A stretch of DNA of 64,000 nucleotides, from positions 22,535,501-22,599,500 of the forward strand of contig NC_086172.1 in the NCBI RefSeq assembly GCF_023053635.1. Direction: 5' to 3'. The position numbers were made by a program, and so were the translations under genes. Below, piece after piece: positions 22,155 through 34,148 of the stretch (position 1 is its first letter; every line of letters begins with the position of its first letter). Under the pieces are notes generated by a model. The model worked only from the letters and a program-made list of their open reading frames with translations, did not search any database and had not been told where the DNA came from. The stretch is from Elgaria multicarinata webbii. Taxonomy: Eukaryota > Chordata > Lepidosauria > Squamata > Anguidae.

Positions 22155-24074
22155 GGAAAGCCTTTGTGTTGGACTTTGTGTACATGACAGTAGAGACAGA
22201 CAAATGGCGCAGAAGTGCCAAAATGACATCAGGAAGGCTAAAGCTCAGAATGAGCTGAGATTAGCGAGGGATGCTAAAAGCAATAAAAAGGCTTTCTTCA
22301 GATATGTGAGTAGTAAAAGACAGAGGAAAGAAATGGTGGTTCAACTGCTTAATGAGGATGGCAAATTGATAACAGATGACAAAGAAAAGGCTGAAGTGCT
22401 CAATTCCTACTTTGCCTCAGTCTTCTCCCAAAAGCGGGTCTATGAGCCCCCTGGAGAAAGTGAAGCAGAAGTTGAGGGGGCAGGATTGCAGTTTGAGATT
22501 AATAAACAAATGGTCAAAGAACACCTAATTTCCTTGAATGAGTTCAAATTTCCAGGGCCCGATGAACTGCATCCTAGAGTAATGAAGGAGCTAGCAGAAG
22601 AACTCTCAGAACCACTGTCTATTATCTTTGCAAAATCATGGAAGACAGGTGAAGTGCCGGATGACCGGAGGAGAGCTAACGTTGTCCCTGTCTTCAAAAA
22701 GGGCAAAAAGGAGGAACCTGGGAACTACAGACCAGTCAGTCTGACATCCATCCCTGGGAAAATTCTGGAGCAGATTATAAAGAAGTCAATCTGTAAACAC
22801 CTTGAAATCAATGCGGCGATCACTAGAAGCCAACATGGATTTGTCAAGAACAAGTCCTGTCAGACAAATTTGATTTCATTTTTTGATAAGGTAACCTCCC
22901 TTGTGGACTGTGGGAATGTTGTGGACGTCATATATCTTGACTTCAGCAAAGCTTTTGACAAAGTGCCCCATGATTAACAAACTAGCTAAAAGTGGGCTAG
23001 ATGGAACAACTATTAGGTGGATTCACAGTTGGCTACAAAATCGGACTCAAAGAGTACTTATCAATGGAACTTTCTCAAACTGGGGAGAGGCAACGAGTGG
23101 GGTACCGCAGGGCTCAGTCCTGGGCCCAGTGCTCTTCAACATTTTTATTAATGATTTGGACGAGGAGGTGCAAGGAACGCTTATCAAATTTGCAGATGAC
23201 ACAAAATTGGGTGGGATAGCTAATACCCTGGAAGACAGAAACAAACTTCAAAGTGATCTTGATAGGCTGGAGTGCTGGGCTGAAAACAACAGGATGAAAT
23301 TTAATAGGGATAAATGCCAAGTTCTACATTTAGGAAATAGAAACCAAATGCACAGTTACAAGATGGGGGATACTCGGCTCAGCAATACTACAAACGAGAA
23401 GGATCTTGGAATTGTTGTAGACTGCAAGCTGAATATGAGTCAACAGTGCGATATGGCTGCAAGAAAGGCAAATGCTATTTTGGGCTGCATTAATAGAAGT
23501 ATAGCTTCCAAATCACGTGAGGTACTGGTTCCTCTCTATTCGGCCCTGGTTAGGCCTCATCTAGAGTATTGCGTCCAGTTCTAGGCTCCACGATTCAAGA
23601 AGGACGCAGACAAGCCGGAGCGTGTTCAGAGGAGGGCGACCAGGATGATCAGGTGTCTGGAAACAAAGCCCTATGAAGAGAGACTGAAAGAACTGGGCAT
23701 GTTTAGCCTGGAGAAGAGAAGATTGAGGGGAGACATGATAGCACTCTTCAAATACTTAAAAGGTTGTCACACAGAGGAGGGCCAGGATCTCTTCTCGATC
23801 CTCCCAGAGTGCAGGACACAGAATAACGGGCTCAACTTAAAGGAAGCCAGATTCCAGCTGGACATCAGGAAAAACTTCCTGACTGTTAGAGCAGTACGAC
23901 AATGGAATCAGTTACCTAGGGAGGTTGTGGGCTCTCCCACACTAGAGGCATTCAAGAGGCAGCTGGACAAGGATGCTTTAGGGATGCTTTAGGGTGGATT
24001 CCTGCATTGAGCAGGGGGTTGGACTCGATGGCCTTGTAGGCCCCTTCCAACTATGCTATTCTATGATTCTATGA
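22155..24074 (+). mobile_element. CR1 LINE, 5'-truncated, with ORF2 remnant and 3' tail
   Basis: The plus strand encodes most of a CR1 reverse transcriptase: PGPDELHPRVMKELAEEL, GNYRPVSLTSIPGKILEQII, DVIYLDFSKAFDKVPHD, SGVPQGSVLGPVLFNIFIND and LIKFADDTKLGG. The C-terminal part continues to [19 protein letters not shown] at about 23992. ORF2 is broken at two points: a frame change with short loss just after KVPHD (near 22975) and an in-frame TAG at 23582 where the family has tryptophan. The 3' UTR with GGTTGGACTCGATGGCC ends in ATTCTATG-type 8-mers, the CR1 signature. The endonuclease half is missing. It lies antisense to ADAM23 in intron 3. Confidence 0.95.
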
Positions 24075-24365
24075 CAGAACAGACGTGGTTTGATTTTGTT
24101 TGTTTCTGCAAAGCCCAGCTTATTGCGTAAAATATAATGCTGTTTCATATCTTAAAGGAGGAATATGGAATAAATATTTGATTTCAATAAGTTCTTCCTT
24201 CCCATCCACTCAGTATCTCTTATTCTCACACCCAGAACTTTCCACTTCTTTTTCAACCTCTCTCCCCTCCCATCACTGCAGCAACTTTACCCACACATTT
24301 TGATATGAAAAAAATCAGCAACTAACTACAGACACTTTCTTTCTCTTCGCAATGTACAACATATA

Positions 24366-24471
24366 AACCATCTGTCAGGGATGCTTTAGGGTGGATTCCT
24401 GCATCGAGCAAGGGGGTTGGACTCGATGGCCTTGTAGGCCCCTTCCAACTCTACGATTCTATGATTCTATC
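24366..24471 (+). mobile_element. CR1 3' tail fragment
   Basis: GGGTGGATTCCTGCATCGAG, GGACTCGATGGCCTTGTAGG and a terminal GATTCTATGATTCTAT show a second, very short CR1 copy 300 bp after the first, in the same direction. Confidence 0.85.
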
Positions 24472-24955
24472 TTACCAGCTGCTGTCACCTACCCCATTGC
24501 AATTAACCCTACAAAACATGCTTTAAAATGAGACATGACATGACACTGGAGTATACAGAATAGGCTGAAATCCAGACACCAAGAACATGACATTTCCTTA
24601 TGTTGTTGGGGTAATTCTCTAACTTCGTGGGTCCTTGAATGTGGACATACCATAACAAGGGACATCAAGCATGCCAAGTATGTTAAAAATGAAGATAATG
24701 GAAGCCTCAATTGATGAGATTCTGCAATTCAGATTTGAACAAAAACTACAGTTCTGTTTCTTAGACACTATTCTTTTTCTCTTCTTTGCATAATCTCCTT
24801 ATTGAAATATCTGGGGTATCTTCGCTGTTTCTTTACAGCCTAGCATAGCCAGTCTTTTAGGAAATGAATGCAGAGCATGATCATTTCCTGCAATTAAAAT
24901 AGATCATGACCACTACGATAAAAAGAAAAAATAAGGACCACAAATATAAACTTAC

Positions 24956-25032
24956 TTATTCAGTGAGAGGTCAAGAGTAAATGCAGAGCCAAAGGCCTCA
25001 ATCTGGAAACTTGCCTGAGCCAGATGCACAGC
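24956..25032 (-). CDS. ADAM23: ADAM23 exon 3 (prodomain)
   Basis: The exon is 77 bp, enters in phase 0 and leaves in phase 2. It encodes AVHLAQASFQIEAFGSAFTL and then DLSLNN, which follows directly from the RHQQKH block of exon 2 in the family. Splice sites are TCTTCAG/GCTGTG and AATAA/GTAAGT. Differences from the mammalian sequence as I recall it are conservative. The exon is too short for a simple ORF scan and was found by matching the family sequence on the minus strand. Confidence 0.95.
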
Positions 25033-26984
25033 CTGAAGATAAGAATGGAAGAGTGTAGGGGCAAGGGAGGAAGAAACATTAACAAGAGAAACTTCCTTAC
25101 GTTGTCAAAGAATTCATAAATAGCCAAATGACTCACATAGTTTCAATCGTCACAAATACGTTTGCATAATTTCAAGCACATTTTAGGCATTTACAAGTTG
25201 ATTATTATATTAACATGTTAATTTAACATTTGAGTTATTATTGTAACCTATAAATAATACCATAAAGAAGTAGGAAGTATCACAGGGAAACTTTGCTGCA
25301 TTTTATGTAGTTCATATATTTACTCCCTTGAGATTCTTAAGAACTACTGTAGGTGTAAGCAGTTAGCACAAGATGTTAATTCCTAACAAAAGCACTATCA
25401 AGTAAGAATTTTCGCTTCATTCAAGATTCAAATGTTCCAGCTATAACATTTTAGCAAATACATTAGAGGCTCATTTCCATGTTTCCATGCTATCTAAGAT
25501 GTGGCAGGTGAGTACACAGGAGAGAACATTTTTGGTTGTCATGAAATGCTCTCCTCACAGAAGCCTCTTGGGCACCACCGTTGCCATACTGTAAAGACAT
25601 GGCTCTTCTGTAGAGCATTCAGCCAAGGGCTAGTAAACTATTTTTATCTGACCTGATTTTATCAGTTCATTAAAAACTGATTTACTATAATGTTTTACCA
25701 AGATTTGATAGCCGCCTGGGATTTCAAAATAAGTGTAACCCCATTCAGCACATTTTGAATCCCTACTCCCTGGTCTGCCTTCCTAGGGTGAAATCCAACA
25801 TAAACCCTACTTAGAGTGTAACCCTTAAGCTTTTGCCGTGGGATTTCCTGCAATAAAGAGTTCTGACTGATTTGAGTGTCCTGTGTCAGTTTGCCAGTGT
25901 AGGTGTGCTGGAAGGATTGGGAGTCAAGACAGTTTGGGTTCATCTTCATTAAGAAGAATCAACAACATGAGTCATCATTTGCACCTCACCTACTCAAGGC
26001 AGTAAGTAAAACACAACAGTAAATAGATTTATACTGTATAAATATCTAAAATTCTCCATATCCACATAATGAAGATAACCCAACATCAGTAAACCAGAAC
26101 AAAGAACATTTATATTAGTTATCTCAAACTGCTACTTAAGAATTAATATTAGCAGCTCAAGAATGTACTCGTTAAGAATGGATTATACTAATATCAATAA
26201 AATATAGCACATTAATTCATAAATATATCTCCAGCATGAGGGCTTCTCCGTTTACAGAAGATATTCATTGATTGAATTTCTCTTCTGAAATGAATGAGCA
26301 GCTCTTGCATATGGGCGAGAAATTCCATGCATGCACCCAAAATAATCAGCTGAATCAAGCAATAAATATGTTTATAGATTATTCTTGCTAAATGTTTTAG
26401 TATGTTATTTTTTTAATGTAGGTATCTGTTCACACTTACTGTAACAAAAGAGTAATGATAAACTCTACATGTGTATGAACCTTTTTTTTTCAATCCACAG
26501 TTGAGCAATACTTATTAGGGCCAAACAAAATTCCACAAAAGTCTCAAGCTTTTGAGGTTCTCTAGAATTTTACTATATAGCGTAGTCTGGGCAATCACTC
26601 CCCATGAAGCTCCAATCCAGTTTGGTGTGAAGAAGGCATCCATTATTGGTTTATCATTATTCTTTATTATAGTGTTTCTGATGAACCTGAACATATAAAT
26701 ATATCTTGTAAGGAAGGTAAATGTTCCTGCCTTATTCTGGACAGTAAGAAGAGATAACCCATCATGGATGCCTGCTCAGGGCAGACAAGTAAGGTACAAA
26801 AGGCATGGGGGGTGGGGGGACAAGAAAAGTACAAAGATTATGCCAAATGTTGTGGTCATTAGGTTTGCATCTTAGATCTAATCTCAAAATGGAAGTTGCA
26901 AAAGTCTGGTAGTACAAAATGGCAATACAAAAGCCAGACTAATCTACATACTTTTTGACTACAACATTTGGTCTAATCTTTGTA
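25033..26984. other. Intron 2 DNA, nothing recognised (also 24472-24955 and 27111-29100)
   Basis: AT-rich sequence with the (TA)n run at 28254-28285 as its only clear landmark. Confidence 0.5.
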
Positions 26985-27110
26985 TTTTTTTGATATTTTT
27001 CCCATCCTCTGCTTTTTTTCTTTTTTTCTATTTATTATTTAGCCTGATGAAGAGCTCTGGAGAACTTTTTATTACATTGGTCCTAATAAAGAAATTGACC
27101 AATTATATAT
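26985..27110 (+). repeat. Unclassified retroelement-like 3' tail
   Basis: CCTGATGAAGAGCTCTGGAG followed by GGTCCTAATAAAGAAATTG looks like a transcript end with a polyadenylation signal. A related tail is at about 31600-31700 (GGAGAACTTACTTTGTGACA ... CCCAATAAAGGAATC). Confidence 0.3.
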
Positions 27111-28251
27111 TTTGATTGTTTTTTCTTATCAACCAATGTGTCCACCTTTATTTTATACTCATTTCTCAGTATTTCACAATGGATTGTTTATATTTTTATC
27201 CTTTTTAGAATTGTTTCTATGATTTAATAAGCTACCCTGGCTTACAAGTATATAAATCTTTCATTAAACATATAAATAAGCAAAGGGACCTAAGTAGTAT
27301 AATATATTCATTTCTCTAAACAAAATTAGGACCAATACATATTTACTAGCAATTTGGTGGTGATAGAATGAGTTCAAATACTCTAACATGAAATTTTAAG
27401 ATAAAAGCTTACTTGCCACTATAAGCTTACTTTATAAACTACACGGTTGCAGTCCATCCTATAATTAAGGAACATTCATAGTTCATCCTTCTTCAGAGAT
27501 AAAATTGATAGCGTTTTTTTAAATAGTAGCAAAAGTAATTGTGGCAGAAACCTTAGTACCTAATTGTTCCAGAATGCCTTTTCAATTATTCATCATTCTA
27601 CAATAGTTGTTTATGTTAAACTGGCAATCCAATTAAAATAATCAACGAAGTTTGCAAATAAAGCAGGATAAACTCTTTCTTTATCTGAAGCTACAGCATA
27701 GCCAATGAAGTGAATTAGCCCTTTTGATATTCAGGGCACTTAATACTCTCACTAAGGGCATTCCATCTACTATAGACAAACAAATAAAATAAGTCATTAA
27801 ACCCCTAATCCAACTGTGTATTCCACAGCAGCTGGAGCTGCATGTGCACAGCCCTCTCCAAGAATCTAACCATCTCCCATTGCCTAAAAAATTAATATGT
27901 GCAGTAACATATACGTATGGCCCCAACTACCGGATTTAGGAGAGGAACCATATTCAAAGCACCAGTTTTCACACACATTTCCTAGAGATGTAAAATTTCC
28001 AGACATTTTGAAGACATGGGAGGGAGGGGGGGAATAGGGGGTTTCCCTTTTCCCCCCCAGAAAAAAACAGAATTTTTCAGAAAAATTGAAAAAATGCAGT
28101 ATTAGCACTTTTTAAAGACTGAAAGTCACTTTGTTACTTTAGGAACATAAAATGTAATTATGTCCAAGTTGGTTGGGTATAAAATTATCATATTTGGTAT
28201 ATTAAAAGCACAGTGTATTCAAGCAATTATTACAAATTGAATTTACTTCTT

Positions 28252-28253
<2 letters not shown>

Positions 28254-28285
<32 letters not shown>
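28254..28285. repeat. (TA)n microsatellite
   Basis: About 16 uninterrupted AT units in ADAM23 intron 2. Confidence 0.95.
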
Positions 28286-28287
<2 letters not shown>

Positions 28288-29100
28288 TAACAAATGGAGC
28301 TACAAGCTCCTGAACTGTAAGGAAACTCTTTGGTTTTGCCAGTTTTTGAGGAGCAGGCAAAAAGCAATTTTAAAAAAACAAAAAACAGAAGAAACCATCA
28401 ACATTAGTAACAAAGAAAATGATTTGCGTCTCCTCTAGTCCTCCACAGTGTCAAGCAGACATAAAGTACCCATTATCATAAAAAGAACTGAGAAAAGGTT
28501 GTGTGTGTCAAGATTCAATAAATATGCATGAAATTTAATCAGACTTATTTTCTGAGCTATAGCTACCACTATCAGTTTCAGACTCTGTTTCAATGGCAGT
28601 GCCCCCTGGAGGCAGAAAGGCATCATGCTCGTGCATTTGAGAGTTGTACTCTCAGTTTGCAACCTAGGAGTTTCTTGTCCTCGGTGCACAGAATAATAAT
28701 AATTTGATACTGTACATCGTTTTTAGAAATTATTTGGAGAAGTAAATATATTAACATATTATATTAAATGTCTTAAACATTTTATTCATCATGCTAAAAT
28801 AAAACATTCCATAATACATTTTTCTTTATTATTTTTTTCAATTTTCCAATTTGGGGTGGGGGAACAAAAAAAAAAAAATCTTTGGAAAAATGGTGGGGGG
28901 GAATGTTTTTCTCCACAAATTTTCTCTCCCTTACTCCAGGCCTTCATATCTCTAACATTTCCTCATCCACCCAGGGGCTATAAATATGCAAAAGCCTACT
29001 TTCATATTCATATATAGATCCTGGCTAGATCTTGACACCTGCATCCTTATTGCCATTGCCACTGTTGCTGCTGCTCTCTGAAGACCCAAGTTGGCTGTAG

Positions 29101-29310
29101 AGAATCATAGAATCATAGAATAGTAGAGTTGGAAGGGGCCTACAAGGCCATCGGGTCCAACCCCCTGCTCAATGCAGGAATCCACCTTAAAGCATACCTG
29201 ACAGATGGCTGTCCAGCTGCCTCTTGAATGCCTCTAGTGTGGGAGAGCCCAGTACATCCCTAGGGAATTGGTTTCATTGTCATATTGCTCTAACAGTCAG
29301 GAATGGCCAG
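29101..29310 (-). mobile_element. CR1 3' end fragment
   Basis: The mirrored tail AGAATCATAGAATCATAGAA opens at the left, followed by TGGAAGGGGCCTACAAGGCC and then the C-terminal ORF2 region (GCTGCCTCTTGAATGCCTCT). Confidence 0.9.
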
Positions 29311-29679
29311 TGCAACTTTGCAAAAAGACAGCCAGGCCCAAATGCCTGGCTCTGAAGGGTCCTTCCTCAGCACCAGGCATTGTAGAAGGTGGTGATCCTG
29401 GAAACTGCCTGTATTAAAGGTGATCTCCAGTGAGACCCCCTCCCACAATGCCTGGGGCCACTCAGGACCAGGAATTTGGGTCTGCCTGCACCACACCAGC
29501 CACTTTTTACAGCCAATATGGCTCTTCAAAGGGACTGCCTGTTCACCTGCCCTCTGGACCGTCCTGAGAAGATCATCAGGGCAAGCCAGAGGGCAGGTGG
29601 CTTCTCTGGAGAGCTCCACTGGTTGCTGGCCTCCTGTTGCATTTGCTGCAGTGGGAGACCAGGGCCTGCAAGACTCACT

Positions 29680-29680
<1 letters not shown>

Positions 29681-29727
<47 letters not shown>
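29681..29727. repeat. (GT)n microsatellite
   Basis: About 23 uninterrupted units, just before the GC-rich PIF-like element at 29762. Frames reading through it are artefacts. Confidence 0.97.
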
Positions 29728-29728
<1 letters not shown>

Positions 29729-29761
29729 ATAATTCGCCACTCTTCCCCTTCTTCTGCCTAA

Positions 29762-30331
29762 GGCCTTTGCTAGACCTACCTGAAAGTCTGGTCGGGACGA
29801 GGGGGGAGACCACACCGCAGCTAGCGTGGGCTGTGCCCCCAGTCTGTACATCAGACGCGACGGCCTAAAGGAAAGCCCCGTCACATCTGCGATTTTTTTT
29901 TTTCATTTTTAAAGGGCCGGGTGCGCAGGAGCACGCGATCAAAAAGGTAAGTTTTTTTAAAAAAAGGTTTCCCCGCTCCCCCCTTGCCCTGATCTCCCCC
30001 CCTGCCCCCATCTCCCCCCCTGGCCACGATCTCTCCCCCAGCCGCGATCTCCCCCCCTGGCTGTGATCTCTCCCCCTGCCCCGTGTGCGGCTTCTCCCGG
30101 CTATGCACAAGTAAGCCACGTAGCCGGGAAAAGCTGCGGAATGGGCTAGACCTTCCGCGGTCCCAGGCTCATCCCGGGACTGCGAAAATACTGGGCTACA
30201 AGTACAGCCCATTATCCCGGGGCAAGGGAGGGTTGACCCCTGCCTAAACCTGGGATCCCCTGTGCATCATCTGGATGAACAGGGGCAATTCCGGGTATCA
30301 GCCCGGGCTAACCCCTCGTCTAGCAAAGCCC
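29762..30331. mobile_element. GC-rich PIF/Harbinger-like non-autonomous element, 570 bp
   Basis: The ends GGCCTTTGCTAGACC and GGGCTTTGCTAGAC (mirrored) are related to the AGCTAGACC MITE family. Flanks are TAA on both sides (29759-29761 and 30332-30334), the usual TWA target of PIF/Harbinger. The inside holds C-rich imperfect repeats of CCCCCCTGGC-type sequence at about 29975-30080 and a palindromic section with ATCCCGGG blocks. No transposase is encoded. Confidence 0.65.
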
Positions 30332-30594
30332 TAAGACAAAGGCTTCACCTGATTTCATGGGAGGGCCAGTCCTGTCCCTCCTCCTTGTCCAGGAAGAAAT
30401 TACTGGTGCCATATCTTTAGTAGGGGTCTTGAGATGTTCCGAAGGACCAGATGGCAATAGTACAGAACCAAAGCTGTAGGTTGGAAATGTTTTCAGTTCC
30501 TCAGAAAAAAAATCCACTTTTATAAATGCATCATCTTATAAAATTAATTAGCAAAATAATGAATGAACACAATACAAGTCAAATGGGGCAATAG

Positions 30595-30913
30595 TAGGGT
30601 GACCATATGAAAAGGAGGACAGGGCTCCTGTATCTTTAACAGTTGTAAAGAAAAGGGATTTTCAGCAGGTGTCATTTGTATGCATACAGCATCTGGTGAA
30701 ATTCCCTCTTCATCGCAATAGTTAAAACTGCAGGTGCCCTCCTCTTTTTTGTATCTGGTCAATAGGGCAGGACTCCTGCAGCTTTAACGGTTATGATGAA
30801 GACAAAATTTCACCAGGTGCTACATGCATTCAAATGAGACTTACTGAAATTCCCTTTTCTATACAACTTTAAAGATACAGGAGCCCTGTCCTCCTTTTCA
30901 TATGGTCACCCTA
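30595..30913. mobile_element. hAT-like MITE, GGTGACCATATG family, 8-bp target duplication
   Basis: The 319-bp element starts TAGGGTGACCATATGAAAAG and ends in the mirrored sequence. It is flanked by perfect direct repeats GGCAATAG at 30587-30594 and 30914-30921. An 8-bp duplication is the mark of hAT transposition. The middle has a second pair of inverted blocks around GCAGGTGCCCTCC. No coding sequence. Confidence 0.85.
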
Positions 30914-32149
30914 GGCAATAGGAATAGTAGTCAAATACCAGACAAAACTGAAATCAAAGTTGTAGTTAAGTCTTTTCAGATGGCAATCCCTAGGAAGCAC
31001 TTACATTTATTTATGCACACAATTCTTCTGTTAGCAATGTTAACAGTTTTCAACGTTTTATTGTTTTTTCTTACAATCTGAATAATGTAGCAGGGAGTGA
31101 GCAGCTGGCTCCATTCTGCCATTCAGAATAATGCAGGGGCCCAAACTTGGAAGATAAGAAGGTCAACTGTTTTCAGTGCTAAACATCCAGTAAGTCTTCC
31201 TATGGAGAATTAAAGCAAGGACACAATGCCAAGGCATTCAGTAAAAGGCTTCCAGGTGGCCAGAGAGATTCAGAAGTAACACAGCTCCTGATTATGCGGT
31301 GCACCTGACACTGCCTAATCAAAAAGAGGGGATTGTGGTCACTAGACAGGGAAGGACAGAAAACAGAGTTAATCTGTTATTAATCTAAATAACTGCTGGA
31401 TTTTATTTATTTATTTTTAAAAAAAGAGAATCACCATTATTGTTTCTTTATTCCAATAGCCCTTAGTGCAACTTTTGAACCTAGAAGAGGCTAATCCAAG
31501 TCTATCCAACGCCTCTTGCATCTCATATTAAGACAGTTGCAAAACTACCTAGCTTCATTTCTCTCCCTCACTCCCAACCCCTTAGCTGATTGCTTAACAC
31601 CCATCTTGAAAAATAGTTTAATTTTGGAGAACTTACTTTGTGACATTTTAGTTTAGTTGATCCCAATAAAGGAATCTTGTACTGTGATTTTGGGATTTTT
31701 TTTCATGGACCAACAAGGTTATCTATAATTTAAAAGTCACATTGTGAACCTTCAGCCATTTAGAAGCCACAATGTCCTAAGGAAGATGGAGAATAATTAA
31801 ATCCCACAAGCCCCCCTATCCAGGCTTAAGAGAACAAGACCTCACCTCAAATTCATTGTGTACATCAGGTTAAAATCTGAAGCATCTGTTTATCTTATTT
31901 ATGAAACCCCTCCTTAAAATTATCATATGATCGGATCTAAGGAACTTCACAATCAACAAGCAAACACAGATTTTAAACTGATGCCAAATAACATAAAAGG
32001 ATATGTAATTAAAACAGCCTATTTCCTCATGTATCTTCTGAACTCCTCTGACGCAATCTTAACTGTGTAAACAAAACACGCTGCTGACTTGGTGCCCCTT
32101 GGTCCCTTCGGCATGCTGTAATTTGGATGATTGCTAACCATGTTCTTAC

Positions 32150-32545
32150 TATATAGGACCGCTGGGAGAAGCCATCCTGAGATTTGGGCTGGGGTGTCAT
32201 CAGCTTGCTGATGATACAGAGTTCAAAATCTTGTTTCTATCACCCAATCCTGGGAAGCAATGAAATGCTAAAATAGTGTCTGGAGCACTACCGGAATGGA
32301 TGGGGGTGAACAAACTGAACCATAATCCAGACACAAACTCTCCATCAAGCTGGCCCACCCAAGTAGCAACACTCCCCAATTTCTTCCTCCTAATCCAGAC
32401 AAGGCAGAAGTACTGTTGGTTGTTGTTATTGATAATCTTGAAAGTGGTGTTCAGCCTGCTCTAGATGGGGTGGCACTCCCCCTGAAGCAATAGATTTACA
32501 GCTTGAGGACAATCCTCAATCTGTCCCTGCTTATAGATGTATAGG
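32150..32545 (+). mobile_element. L2 LINE fragment, 5' part of a split copy
   Basis: Decayed frames match L2 reverse transcriptase after the catalytic box (the GLGCHQYADDT region is recognisable but broken), then LDGVALPLKQ and SLLIDV. The same copy seems to resume at about 33340, past a cluster of palindromic MITEs. Confidence 0.65.
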
Positions 32546-32549
32546 TGAC

Positions 32550-33137
32550 AGTAGATCTGTTCAGACATGATAAGCCATGGATAGGCCAAGCCATGGATAG
32601 GCCGCTAACCCTTTTGCAGCAAATGATTAGTGAGTGTGTTTAAACCGTAGTTATGTAGCCACCTTGGTTAGGAATGGTTCACATGACACACTACGGGCTC
32701 ATCTACAACAAGCAGGATATTGCCCTATGAAAACAGTATCAAAGCGGTATATAAAAGGAAGGAGCCACACGAATGCTTTATAGCAGCACTGAAGTGCACT
32801 GACAACTGTTGGGGCCCATGGACACATACCATATACTGCTTTCATACCGCTTTCATAGTGTTATATCCTGCTTGGTGTAGATGTGTCATGGGCCCCAACA
32901 GTTGTCAGTGCACTTCAGTGCCACTATAAAGCAGTAGCGTAGATCCTGCAGTGCACTTCAATACCACTATAAAGCAGTAGTGTGGCTCCTGCCTTTTATA
33001 TACCGCTTTCATAGTGGAATATTCTGCTGGTGAAGATGAGCTCTACATCATGGTTCACCCGACATGCTAAGCCATAATGTTTAGCTCAAAATGCTTGATC
33101 ATTGTGGCTTAGTGTGACATCTGAACAGGTTCAGTAC
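32550..33137. mobile_element. Outer palindromic MITE (CTGTTCAGA ends), carrying an inner MITE
   Basis: CTGTTCAGACATGATAAGCC on the left is mirrored by GGCTTAGTGTGACATCTGAA on the right. An inner MITE fills 32695-33043. The end motif resembles the CATTCAGAAGAC/GTTCAGAAGAC ends of the palindrome at 60465-60637. Confidence 0.55.
32695..33043. mobile_element. Inner PIF-like MITE with long inverted repeats
   Basis: The left arm (GGGCTCATCTACAACAAGCA) is mirrored by the right arm (ending CAGCAGAATATTCC... GAGCTC read on the minus strand) for more than 90 bp, including GCGGTATATAAAAGG. The flanks carry a 3-bp repeat TAC (32692-32694, 33044-33046). A direct repeat of about 45 bp around CCACTATAAAGCAGTAG lies in the right half. 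Confidence 0.7.
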
Positions 33138-33220
33138 TAATGAGGAGCCTTTTATCAACTCCATCTGGTTTGCCAGCTGCATTCTTTTCTGAAGCAATCA
33201 GATCTATTCATGCCCTACCA

Positions 33221-33337
33221 AGGGTAGGCAACCTGGTAGTTTGGATTACAACTCCCATAATCCCTGATAATTGACCATACTGACTGGTGTTGATGGGAGT
33301 TGTAGTCTAAAACATCTAAAGGGCACCAAGTTGCCAA
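33221..33337. mobile_element. Palindromic MITE, ACAACTCCCAT family
   Basis: GATTACAACTCCCATAATCC faces the mirrored GATGGGAGTTGTAGTCTAAA. Further copies lie at about 45269-45395, 45752-45890, 46521-46635, 49974-50092, 51366-51500 and 63067-63196, and a half copy at 58436-58512. Confidence 0.7.
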
Positions 33338-33339
33338 CA

Positions 33340-34148
33340 GTTGTGTCACTTTCATGTTGAATTACTGTAACAAACTAACACAGGGCTGCCAGAAACTTCA
33401 ATTGGTTCAGAATGCTGTGGTCAGACTTGTGTCTGGGGTTGACAGGACAAACCATATTAGGCCAGTTTTGTTCCAACTTCACTGGCTTCCAGACTCGATC
33501 GAAAGTGCTGATTTTTGCCTTTGAAGCCCTAAATAACCACGATTATCTTGTGAATCACCTCCTCCCATATGAACCAGTTTGATAATTGTGCTCATTTTTG
33601 TCCCTTCCCCAACAGAATCATGGTTGGTGGGGGCAGGAGAGTAACCTTTTCAGCTATGTTGCCCAAATTGTGGAATAGCCCCCAAAAGTTCATCTGTCTG
33701 CTTTTCGTCTGCTTTTCAACATGTTCTGAAGACTATTTTATTTCAGCAAACATTTTTTAATTAGAGCTTCGGATATATATTTTAATCTGCAATTGATATG
33801 GTTTTTTATCATGTTATAACTGCTCTTACTATAATTTCATTCCAACAGGCATCTTTCTAGTCAGAACCTCTGATGATGTGCTTTATTTGCTGGTTGTTGA
33901 GACATTATTGCTATTTGAATATTTTTGTTGCTTGTATTGTATTTTAACCTGTTCTGCTATTTATATTTATATTTTGTAAACTGCCCTGGATATGTTTGGG
34001 TATTATGTGCTTTTTATATTGTATTTTGTAATTGTGTTTTTAGACTGTTGGTTGTTTTATTATGCTTTTTATGGTTTTAATTTTTGTGAACCGCCCAGAG
34101 AGCTTCAGCTATTGGGCGGTATAAAAATGAAATAAATAAATAAATAAA
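33340..34148 (+). mobile_element. L2 LINE fragment, 3' part of a split copy
   Basis: Frames resembling VQNAVVRLVSG, PVLFQLHWLP and NHLLPYEP lead into a 3' UTR ending GTGAACCGCCCAGAGAGCTT, GGGCGGTATAAAAATG and an AAATA tail, the common reptile L2 end. Confidence 0.8.

Noticed and set aside
29290-29884. Open frames through the (GT)n repeat on both strands
   Set aside because: The frames are kept open by the dinucleotide run and end soon outside it. No protein family is visible.
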